Shown in pieces: positions 44,733-53,934 of a DNA stretch of 64,000 bases. The stretch is taken from contig CAMZMU010000111.1 of NCBI GenBank assembly GCA_947311845.1, forward strand, positions 21,024,773-21,088,772, written 5' to 3'. Position 1 is the stretch's first letter, and each line of letters starts with the position of its first letter. The notes under the pieces are model-generated. The model did not search any database, was not told the DNA's origin, and worked only from the letters and a program-made list of their open reading frames with translations. The position numbers and the translations under genes were made by a program. The DNA is from Poa pratensis. Lineage: Eukaryota; Streptophyta; Magnoliopsida; Poales; Poaceae.

Positions 44733-44860
44733 TTCTACTCCCTCCGTTCACAAAAGGATGTCTCAAGTTTGCCTCATATCTTGGCAAATGTTCAGAATTA
44801 GACGAGTAAATGTCTCACCCCTAGTATCTTGGCAAATGTTCAGGATTTTAAGGACAAGGA
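44733..44860 (+). mobile_element. Stowaway-like MITE remnant
   Basis: TACTCCCTCCGTTCACAAAA then GGATGTCTCAAG is the Stowaway left-end type. The inverted right end is missing. Confidence 0.5.
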
Positions 44861-45019
44861 TCGCAAAGACAACAAGCGCCCCATGCGGCCATCCTCTAGT
44901 CTGTAATTCGTCAGCTTTCCGGAGACAAATCTGCCCTCTGACATCATCTCCCACACCATCTGAAGATCCGGCTGATGATTATTCTGCCACGGAACTGGGC
45001 CATATAGCTCGGTACTGAC

Positions 45020-46550
45020 CGTTGGCTAGGACTAGGGGAATAAGCGCGGACTCCGCAGCGCCCGTGGGCTAAAATTTGAATTATTTAAATGTGGAATTTG
45101 ATCATATGTTGTAGGTAGGTGTTTTTTTGTGTCCATGTTGACGTATTTGTCATACTTTGCCCACCCATTAAATTTAATCTTAAAAGTGTCTGCATTTTAA
45201 AATTGCGCGGATTCGGGAATTAATGAAATGCAAATGAAGTTTCCGTTTTAAGATTGTCCGCATTTCAGAAATCGTTCAAATTTGGATGTTATCCATTTTT
45301 TGAATAGTTTTAATGCATTTGAATTCATTTTGACGTCTACGAAAATACACAAATTTGGAAGGCGCGTAAAAATTTGATATCTGAATTACATTCAAATTTG
45401 AGTTTTAACCGTACGACGTTTGAATTCCTTTTGACGTCTACGAAAATACACAAATTTTGAAGGTACATGAAAATTTGGAATTTGAATTACATTCAAATTT
45501 GAGTTTTGATCGTATGATGTGAATAGAAAGCGTTTATCGGTGTGCTCATGTTCATGTTTTTGTTGCATTTGTAGACATCGTGGTGGAGGAAAATTTAATT
45601 TGAAAATGTATTGGTAAATATTGCGGTGCAAAAAATTGTAATTTGGAAATATGCATGTTCAAACCGTGCTTGTATTTGGATGTACCGAAATATGAAAAAG
45701 GGTTGCATTTATGAATTATTTGATTTCTAAAAGCCTGGGAAATAGTGATATTTGAAAGAGAGTTGAAATTTTAAAATATGCAAATTCGGGCTCCAGATCG
45801 GGGAAAATCCAGCGGTCTCACCTGAAAGGTAACGGAAAATATATAAAAAATTGAACTTCAAATTTGATCAAATACTATAAATAGTCGTCGTTTTTTGTTC
45901 GTGTTAATGTTGACATGGTTGTCACATTCGTAAATACCTTCTATTTAAAAATTTACAACACTTTTGGAAAATAGGGAAAAAAAGAAAGAAAGGGTAAAAA
46001 GAAAAAGGAAAAGAAAAAAAAAACGCATCCAACCCGGCCTGTGTAGCGGCCCACCTGGCCAGCCCAGGCCCGCTAGGGCGTCACGCCGGCGTGGACGCGG
46101 CCGTGGTCGCCGCGGCGGGGAGGAGCTCGCCGCCGGACCTCGCCTTGGCCTCCTACGCGTCCGGGGAGCGGCGTAACGGTGGGGATGCGTGGCGGCGCCG
46201 ACGGCGGCACTGCGGCCGCGCGCGAGAGAAAAGTGAGGGAGGGGATTGCCGTGGTTGTTTTGCACCGAAGCCCCTGCAGTTTCCACAAATCACAAATCAG
46301 TCCTTTGCGGGCGTTTTTTTTGCAAAAATGGTGCGCCAAAAATCGTGCACGCGGGCGACCGGGAGCGACCGGGGGTGACCGGGGCGACGTGTCGCACGCC
46401 CGTTGGTAGAAAATGAACCATCTACAGTACCGGTCACTTGAGGGCGACGTGTGACGATCTGGGCCGTCCGTCGCGCCGATCGGACGGCCAGGGATCACCC
46501 GCGACGTGGTCGAATGAGGAGGGGCGGATTCCTCCGTCCTTTATATATAG
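45020..46550. other. Intergenic: AT-rich then GC-rich block
   Basis: 45328-45520 holds a two-copy repeat of about 100 bp (TTTTGACGTCTACGAAAATA … ACATTCAAATTTGAGTTTT). 46020-46550 is GC-rich with GCGACCGGGAGCGACCGGGG words and open frames lacking domains. No gene is called. Confidence 0.45.
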
Positions 46551-46552
46551 TA

Positions 46553-46677
46553 GATGCGAAAACGGGACTTGTTTGTCTCACTTTTTGTGCATTTTGTGCA
46601 TAGATAGTACCAAAATTTTGTACTACCTATGTAGAAAATGCACAAAAAGTGGGACAAACGGGTCCCGTTTGTGCATC
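46553..46677. mobile_element. 125-bp near-perfect inverted repeat (miniature hairpin element)
   Basis: The arms begin GATGC…AAACGGGAC and continue through TTTGTCTCACTTTTTGTGC to TAGTACCAAAA. The right arm is the inverse with about six differences. Only a few bases separate the arms. It could be a MITE or a source of hairpin small RNA. The outer TA-containing flanks do not give a certain target duplication. Confidence 0.75.
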
Positions 46678-46838
46678 CTTACCGTTAGCCGCTAGATTTG
46701 AAATAATCGAGTCCGACATGTCTCTCGGCAGGCAGATATGATCTTCAGAATTCATCCTATTTAGACCTTCATTCATCTTCTATTTGCCAGCTGGCCCTGC
46801 TTAATGGTTACTGAATTCCAGAGCTTCTTTGCATGCTA

Positions 46839-47069
<231 letters not shown>

Positions 47070-47098
47070 TCACACAAATGCAATGCCTAGTCTGGTTT

Positions 47099-47160
47099 AG
47101 GGCCCTTTTGATTCAAAGGAATGATATAGGATTTTTGAAGGATTGGTTCCTATAGGACAA
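47099..47160 (+). mobile_element. Tourist-like MITE left end
   Basis: GGGCCCTTTTGATTCAAAGG followed by AATGATATAGGATTTTTG is the left-end type of a common grass Tourist/Harbinger MITE. The right end is not present. Confidence 0.5.
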
Positions 47161-47380
47161 GGTGGTCGAGATAGATGGTCTCAACAATTCTTCAAGGCAT
47201 GAAAATGTACCATAATCTCCCTATTGTCAATGTTTGCAAATATATCGCGCTAAACAAAGCGAACCATCAAATCATTGAGCCAATTATCACGTATCTTGTT
47301 TCAATATCAGTCGGGCAGAACGGCAAACTGCAGCGGGGGCGTGGCAGCGCCGCGGCGGTAGCTGTTCCTAGTCGGAGGAG

Positions 47381-48044
47381 TTTTTTTTTTGCGAGGAAAA
47401 GTACAGTACATCAACCAAGAAACTGCCCAGAAAACATAGAAATTACAAAGAGGTCCCTCTGAACAGTGGCTTCGTCTTCACCGAGAAGAACGCCGCGCCG
47501 GCGAAACCTGCCGCGAAACCTCCATGGCCTTAAACTGGGAGGCTCCCCATCACGAGCAGGAAGACGAACACTCCTCGGTGCCGAAGCACCTCCACTCTTC
47601 ACGATGGTCAACGCCGCCATCTTGGTCATCTGCACCGCACCCTTCAAGTCGTCAGCCGCCAGAACCGCCATCCCTCGGACTCCGGCGAAGGGGATGACCT
47701 CCCGAGCACTCCGAGGAGCCGCAGACGAGGTCGGAGCAGCAGATCCGCGGCGAAGCTCCGCCGGAGCCGCACCAACAGAGAGGTAGTCCGCCGCCACCAA
47801 AAGGCACGCCAACGCCGCCGCTACCACTCCAGCGCCGCCAGCCGCCACACCACCACGCACACCTAATCTACATAGCACGGATCCGGGGATCCCCCGTCCT
47901 CCCGCCGCCGAAGCGGCCGCCGGAGGGCGAGGGATCCGGCGAATCGCCGGCTCGGAGCTGATGCGCGCGGTGTCGCCCAAAGAATCGCCCGCGATTTACT
48001 GTAGATGGGGAACGGGCGAGAGGTCCAAGCTCTCTTTGATTCTC
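47381..48044 (-). mobile_element. Short non-LTR retroposon 2 (664 bp) with long target duplication
   Basis: A 10-bp poly-T (47381-47390) marks the poly-A tail of a minus-strand insert. CCTAGTCGGAGGAG flanks it exactly on both sides (47367-47380 and 48045-48058, followed by TT in both). The body is GC-rich and shares its 5' end (GCCGAAGCGGC…CCGGAGG) and the near-tail TTTGTAATTTC with retroposon 1. The minus-strand 190-codon open frame (47411-47980) shows no known domain. Confidence 0.88.
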
Positions 48045-48058
48045 CCTAGTCGGAGGAG

Positions 48059-48939
48059 TTGAGGTGAGCTAAGTGGGAGTCAGCGATGTGAGTATTTTTT
48101 TTTTCAAATGGAACCAGCCAACAAATACTGAATCGAACCACTCAACAGGCTACAGGCTCGTACGCGTGGTGTATGTGCTGTGTTCGTTGCTGAAAATAGA
48201 AAATGGGTCTTTCAATCCTCACTTAACCCCAGAAAATGCAGCCGTCCTGGCCCATTGTTTCTTTCTTCTCCCTCAGGAAACCTGTTCCACAGAAACAATT
48301 CTCAAAAAAAAAAACGTGTTCCACAGAAACGAATCGCATCCTCAATGGCGCTACTGCCCTTCGCCTGAAACTGAAAGGAACTGAGCTGGGTACCCTGCTC
48401 CCTGCCGGGAGAGCCGGGGCGGCCGCCCCTGCTCGCCCCTATTGTGGGTACGCCCATGTATGACACGCTGCAAGGCCTGTGTGACACCCCGAAGCTTCTT
48501 GAAGGACGCGTGTTGCTTGGGCTACTGTTTGCTTACGTTTATGTCAGCTTTTCCGTAAATTTCTCGTTATTATGTGATGCTTATTTATCTTGGAGTCCGA
48601 TGTATACGCGACTTTCTACTCATTTATCACATGACAGGAATCTTACCCCAAAAAGGACCACCGTTTATCCTTTTCTGCCATCTGGAATTTCAGTTTATTG
48701 ATCCATGTTTTTTGTTATAACTCTCCATTATTTTTCCTAATTTTCCCCTTACTATTTCTGACATTTAATGTTTGTTCACCGAGCTGCCAGGGTTTTCACC
48801 ACGTCATTGGTTATTCCGTTTTGACTCGGGACAATGATGGCCAATATGGAAATAAAAAAGCAAAAAATTTCCATTATTTATGCACTAGGCAGATGTCCAT
48901 GCATGCATGAACAAAGCTAGAAACTGAGCTGTGATGCAG
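48059..48939. other. Intergenic, no feature recognised
   Basis: Short repeated words (TTCCACAGAAACAATTC / TTCCACAGAAACGAATC at about 48283 and 48320) lie around an A-run. No gene is seen. Confidence 0.45.
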
Positions 48940-49279
48940 CTAGCTAGTTCCTGATGGAGGAATATCTCCGCAGAAGGAGCACTTGCAGGGGAAACATGTG
49001 CCTGCCCGTTGGTACTCTCCCTGGCAGTTTGTCGTGCACAATTCGGCGCTGCTTGGGCCTTCCGTGATGGCCGAGCTTGTTGCGCTTCGAGAGCTCATCT
49101 CGGCGGCGGTTGTCCGTGCCTAAAATATAACAAACATAATTATGCATCACAAATTCACAATATATTATTTTGATTGTGAGACTGTGAGTGCATCAAATAA
49201 TTATGAAGATGAACATACCTGATGAGGATATCACCAGCAGGAGGGCCATGGCCACGAGAAATACTTGGCTACCCTTCAT
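48940..49279 (-). pseudogene. Candidate small secreted Cys-rich peptide gene with a one-base phase conflict
   Basis: Exon 1 (49219-49279) encodes MKGSQVFLVAMALLLVISSS, a good signal peptide, and ends at a consensus donor TCAG/GTATGT. A 99-bp intron ends TATATTTTAG. Exon 2 (48940-49119) in its first frame ends with a Cys-rich segment: LCTTNCQGEYQRAGTCFPC then KCSFCGD, six Cys in the pattern C-x3-C-x9-C-x2-C-x-C-x2-C, and a TAG stop. Canonical splicing leaves phase 1, but the Cys frame needs phase 0. Either one base was lost/gained (pseudogene), or splicing differs. A TATAAAA box lies 51 bp upstream of the ATG. I do not recognise the family. Confidence 0.5.
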
Positions 49280-49329
49280 TGTAGTTTTGGATGAGTGTTG
49301 TTGGAAGAGATCGACATGGGATGCCTTGG

Positions 49330-49336
49330 TTTTATA
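49330..49336 (-). promoter_or_regulatory. TATA box of the Cys-rich peptide gene
   Basis: CCTCTATAAAACC on the minus strand lies 51-57 bp before the start codon, the expected spacing for a short 5' UTR plant gene. Confidence 0.55.
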
Positions 49337-49920
49337 GAGGACATGAGGTGCCGGTGCCGGTGCCTCTGTGAAATGAAGGATATCATCATGTGCTTCCTTC
49401 GATCGATAAGGTCGCATGCACCAAAGGCCGGGGCATCTGACACTTGTGCATGAGGAGGCTTGAGTTGTCGACACGCGCATATGTAATGTGCAATGTGTCA
49501 TTACATCCGAGAAAGCGGCGTAAACTCTGCCGTCATCCACGGTTTTTCTGCCTAAAAAGCAGAGCCGCAGATGTGGATGCGCACAAAGTCTAACAGTGAC
49601 ATCTCGGTGGTAGTGTCGACACATGCTTAATGCAGTGTGCAACATGGCAACACATCCAAGCAAGTTAGGAAGTTTAATTCATTAACCATGGTACTTTAGC
49701 GTAATAAGTCGAACCGCTTTTGCATAATACGTGGAAAAGCATCTGCGAGTATGTAGCGTGTGTGTGATGGCAACACGTAGAAGAAATCGGGACATGTTTT
49801 GTCATCCACTCCGGTAAATTCTCCTGAAAATTATAACTGTGTTGATGTGTATGTCTACAAAAGCCTAACACGGTCAGACATGAGATGTCAGAACGTCGTC
49901 CGTGTAGAATCATAGACACC
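49337..49920. other. Upstream region of the Cys-rich peptide gene
   Basis: Contains loosely repeated words (GTCGACAC…TGCAATGTGTCA, GTGTCGACACATGC) but no ORF or transposon ends that I can support. Confidence 0.4.
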
Positions 49921-49928
49921 ATTAGATC

Positions 49929-50940
49929 TCACGCCGGGCATAAAACCCGAAACCCGAACCCCGAACCCGTAAAACCCGGACCCGAACCCGTATACCCCGA
50001 ACCCGACAAACCCGAGCACTTGTACGGGTATCACTTCTGGAAACCCGAATTTAGTTCAGGTTTTTCGGGTATCACATCACAGAACCCGAATATCCCGTTT
50101 TACCCGAACTAAAGCCCAGCAAGGCACCAAACTAGCGATGCGCACTGCGCAGCCCATCAATATGCAGCCCAGTTCTCTCTCCCGAAACCCTATTTCCCTA
50201 ACCCTAATCCCCACCTGGCCACGGCCACCTCTCCTCCTCGTGCTCCCAGTCTCCCACAGAGGCACAGACCCACACGGCCACACCCACCCGTCCCTCTCCC
50301 ATGCCCTAGCCGCCACAGGCCACCGCCGCCGTCCGCCGCCATACCAACCTCCCTGTCCGCCGCCCCATCTCACGATCTTCCCTGACCTCACGATCTAGCG
50401 CCGCCGCCCTCGTATCCTACCAGGCCGCCGGCATCTTCCCGTCCCTGGCCGCCGCCCTCGCACGCGACGCGGCCGCCCTCCTCTCCTTCCCTGCCACCAT
50501 CGCCGTCCGCCTCCCCTTTTCCCGACACGGTGCCGTGAGGTGCAGCGCCGCCCCGGCCGACCAGCGCTGCTCTAGTGCTCTTCCCCATGCTCTCCTATTC
50601 GGGCAAATCGCCGCCTCACCCCTTCTTCTCCGATGCGACGACGACGCGGCAGTGCGACACCTCCATCTTACTCGATGAGAAGCAGCCTCCCGAGTCCCGT
50701 CCAGCGTCCTCCTTCTGGTTCTCGCGTGAATTTGTTTCTTCTTCCGTTGCAAATTTTGGTCTCCTATGTATTTCCGGGTAATTCGGGATTACCCGGACCC
50801 GAACCCGAATCTCCGGGTACCCGAATTGTCGGGTATCAGTTTTCTGCAGGAAATCTCGGGTATCAAGTTTGCAAACCCGAATTGTTTGTTACCCGAAATA
50901 CCCGACCCGAAATTCGGGTAAACCCGAATGCCCACCGTGA
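49929..50940. mobile_element. Non-autonomous hAT-type element (1012 bp) with perfect 8-bp target duplication
   Basis: ATTAGATC flanks both sides (49921-49928 and 50941-50948). Termini are TCACGCCGGGCAT and ATGCCCACCGTGA (inverse TCACGGTGGGCAT), a 13-bp inverted repeat with two mismatches. The subterminal zones are dense in AACCCGAACCCG / GGGTA words. The middle (50110-50760) is GC-rich and gene-like, with an open plus-strand frame of about 90 codons (SYQAAGIFPSLAAALARDAA, stop near 50680). That frame lacks a clear start and may be captured host sequence. Confidence 0.9.
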
Positions 50941-51115
50941 ATTAGATCCATCAGTGTGTACGCAATGATTATAGTGCTAGTTACTTCTATGGCGAATGGA
51001 TACATTCCATAATATGTGTATTGTGCGTACGTTGTATATGTGTCTAATGGTGATATCTCGCTGGCCGTAGACTTATTCCTCAAAATGGAAAATGTTGATG
51101 TGCATAAATACATAA

Positions 51116-52483
51116 GAGCAACTCTAACAGCTGCCCTAAATTAAGAGCCTGTTTTTGCGTTTAGGGCACGTGTTTTAGCGTTATAGGGCACCAAAAAAAT
51201 TCTGCTTTACCAGCTGCCCTATAATAGGGCAGCTCCTCTCCACTAGCTGCCCTATTTTAGTGCATACATAGCTAATTTCAAACTAAATTTGAGCCGAATT
51301 TATAATAGTTTGACAATATTTCATACATAAACTTCAACAAACTGACTCAAATTTAAAAGTTCAGCCTAATAAACTTCGAAACTAGACCTAAACTAGTGCC
51401 CCCTAGCTAATGCCTTCCAGTCGACACCAGAATCGTCATCGGAATCAAAGTCGAAGTCCGATAAACCGGACTCGTCGGAAGAATCCCCGAGATCGATCAC
51501 CGGAGTCGAGGATGTAGACGGGCCGGCCTCCGTCGTCGGCTTCTTCGCGCCCCGGCTCGCGAAGAACTCTTCCTCGGCCTTCACGAGCTCGGGATTCTCC
51601 CGCCGGAGCTTCTCCATCGCCGCTTCGTCCGCCTGCGCAGCCCGGAGCTGGCGGCGTGCCTGCCGGTCTTCCTCCTCGATGGCACGGCAAACCACGCGAA
51701 AAGCCGGAGCCACGGCCGTGGCATCCTCGGCGGTCGCGACGTCGGAGAAATTCATCTCCGACATCGGCCGGCCGTACTGCCACGCCACGGCGTCGTAGGC
51801 GCGCGCGGCGAGCTCCGGCGTGGCGAAGGTGCCGAGCCACATCCGCGTGTGGTCAACGGTGATCTCCGCCGCGTAGCGGCCGGAGCGACGGCGCCGCACG
51901 CCGCGGAAACCCGTCGAGCTGCGGACCGGCGGCGGCGCGGGGCTCCTCCCATCGCGGCGCGGCCACAACGGCGAGTCGCGGCCGTAAGCGCTACCGGAGC
52001 CGCCGCGGGAGCCACCGCGGCCGTAGCCACCGTAGCCGCGCCCCCGGAGTTGCGGCGCGTCCACATCACGGCGCGGCGGCGGGCGGCCAAATCGAGGCCG
52101 AATCTAGGCCAAATCGGCGGCGGCGAGGGGTGGGGACGGTCGTCGGAGGTGAGGGAGCGACGGCGGCGGGCGAATCGGGGGCGGAGCGGCGGCGGGGCGG
52201 TCGAATCGCGGCGGCGGTGGGCGAATCGCGCGCGGGGGCGGCGGGGGGAGGGGAGGGGAAGTGGCAGTTGGCCACGCGCGCGCGGAAAATGAAGATTTAG
52301 GGCACGGGGCGCGCGCGGCCGCTCGTGCCCCATATATAGGGCAGAGAGGACCAAAATATAGGGCAGCCCTATAATAGGGCACCATATAGGGCAGCAGTTG
52401 GAGAGTGATTTTTGCCCCTTCGTGCCCTATAAAACCGTTTTTAGGGCACTAGGCCTAATTTGGGGCAGCGGTTAGAGTTGCTC
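51116..52483 (-). mobile_element. PIF/Harbinger-type element (1368 bp) carrying an AP2/ERF ORF
   Basis: Termini are GAGCAACTCTAACAGCTGCCC at the left and the inverse GGGGCAGCGGTTAGAGTTGCTC at the right. TAA occurs directly outside both ends (51113-51115 and 52484-52486), the 3-bp duplication of the Harbinger superfamily. Subterminal zones repeat GCCCTATAATAGGGC-like words. The only coding region is an intact 223-residue AP2/ERF-domain ORF on the minus strand. No transposase is present, so the element is non-autonomous. Confidence 0.9.
51393..52064 (-). CDS. AP2/ERF-domain protein (223 aa) inside a Harbinger-type element
   Basis: An intact ORF. Residues 1-50 are Gly/Arg-rich ([12 protein letters not shown]). 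51-109 are an AP2/ERF DNA-binding domain: [40 protein letters not shown] and a terminal MNFSDV. 120-190 are a charged helical region with REEE-type clusters. The C-terminus is acidic and Ser/Asp-rich ([20 protein letters not shown]), a possible activation segment. AP2/ERF proteins bind GCC-box or related DNA in the nucleus. The domain keeps the RGV, the WLGTF and the AAxAYD elements but has non-standard recognition-strand residues (RRRRSGRY…ITVDHTR). No intron or stop is present. Whether it is expressed, or aids the transposon, is unknown. Confidence 0.88.
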   Translation of the reverse strand: MDAPQLRGRGYGGYGRGGSRGGSGSAYGRDSPLWPRRDGRSPAPPPVRSSTGFRGVRRRRSGRYAAEITVDHTRMWLGTFATPELAARAYDAVAWQYGRPMSEMNFSDVATAEDATAVAPAFRVVCRAIEEEDRQARRQLRAAQADEAAMEKLRRENPELVKAEEEFFASRGAKKPTTEAGPSTSSTPVIDLGDSSDESGLSDFDFDSDDDSGVDWKALARGH

Positions 52484-52661
52484 TAAGTCCTACTCAATGC
52501 GCCTTTGGTACTTACCAAGAATTTTCTACTGTAAGAAAGGAGACACACACATCTGACAACGCGTGTGAATTCAAATGAGATGCCACGCAATCTAGTTTTC
52601 CTGATTCAGCTATACGCCATTAATACATTATCCTTATTTTTCATAGTAGAGATGCGTTATA

Positions 52662-52967
52662 CCTGGCCATGGGCCGGGCCAGGCCTAAAAAAGCCCGCGG
52701 GAAAAAGCCCAGGCCTAGGCCCGGCCCGACTCGGCTGTCGGGCCTATATTTCAGGCCCAGGCCCAGGCCTGGCCCATGACATCAAAATCTCGTTGGGCCT
52801 CGGGCCAGGCTTCTTCCTAAAAACACGAATATGGGAAGCCCAGGGCCGGCCCGTGACAGTCATCGGGCCGAAATCTAAGGCCCAGGCCCGACCCATGGGT
52901 AAGCACAGTCGGACCCAAGCCCAGAAATTCCGGGCCGGGCCGTTTGGGCCGGGCTTCCGATGGCCAG
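52662..52967. mobile_element. hAT-type MITE (306 bp) rich in GGCCCGGCC words
   Basis: Ends are CCTGGCCATGGGCCGGGCC (left) and GGGCCGGGCTTCCGATGGCCAG (right), inverted. Flanks GCGTTATA (52654-52661) and GCATTACA (52968-52975) agree at 6 of 8 positions, a decayed 8-bp duplication. GGGCCGGGCC subterminal repeats are typical of hAT families. Confidence 0.82.
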
Positions 52968-53362
52968 GCATTACATGTCATGTAGGTACTCTTTGATGCT
53001 CTAGTATTCGGTCGTAGATTTTTATTAAAAGTTTTGCTTACAGATGCAAGACACGTGGACACCTAAGCATTTGCTAAGATGAGATATATTGAAGATAACA
53101 AGGCATATATAAAATGTTTGAAACGACATGTGTGTGTTTGTTAACAAAATATGTTTGATCTTACCGTGTGCTAAAATATTATAGATACAATTGTTGAAAT
53201 GCATAAGACAGTGGTTGACCACTCAAAAAGAAGGAAAGATCGAAGTAGGTGGCTCGTAGATTTTATGTCTATAATTAAGTCGTAGGGATACCGTACTATC
53301 AATAGAGGTTGCTCAGTAAAAATATTGAAAAATAATGTATCTACAGCTGCACATAAGCACCC

Positions 53363-53405
53363 GGATGATCCACTTTTTTTTTTTTTGAGAACTGGATGAT
53401 CCACT
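53363..53405 (-). mobile_element. 19-bp poly-T insertion with 12-bp target duplication
   Basis: GGATGATCCACT occurs at 53363-53374 and 53394-53405. Between the copies is only a T12 run plus GAGAACT. This looks like an extreme 5'-truncated retroposon, essentially just a poly-A tail on the minus strand. Confidence 0.7.
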
Positions 53406-53934
53406 AATTGAGTCCCCCATAATTTGTCGTTCTTGTGGAATGGGCCGGGTCCGCCGGCTGGGTGGCCGGCCCGACCCAAAATTTTGAGGCTAATGGGTCA
53501 TACGGGTCTGGCCTTGAAAAGATTTAGATCATAGGGCCGACATCGAGTGACCCGCTGGGTCAGCTGGGTTGGCCCACCTCGTAGTCTTTGTTGGCCCAAT
53601 CCCACCTCGTAGTCTGGGTTGCAGAGGACGGTTGGGAGCGCCTATGTCGCGCGGTACGCGGAGCTTCGCTCCCTCCGCGTACCCCTCGTCCCTCGCGTCT
53701 ACGGTAATGGGCTTGGCCCAATTAAGTGATTCTTTTACTGTTTCGCGCGGAGGTTCTCGTCGGCAGCGCCTGATTCGTTGACTGTTTCGCGCGGACGTTC
53801 CGCGCCTGATTCGTTTACTGTTTCGCGAGGACGTTTGGTTGACGCGGTTGTTTCGTTGACTGGTTATTTGACTGTTTCTTCTCTTTACATTTCATAAATA
53901 TTTTAAATTATTGAATAAAAATCAGAACGAATTT

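Noticed and set aside
49193..49663. 156-codon minus-strand ORF overlapping the Cys-rich peptide start
   Set aside because: It merely reads through the promoter, 5' UTR and signal-peptide exon in one frame. The TATA box and splice site argue for the shorter first exon.
50190..50215. CCCTAACCCTAA resembling telomere repeat
   Set aside because: Only about two imperfect units within a gene-like 5' region. Not an interstitial telomere array.
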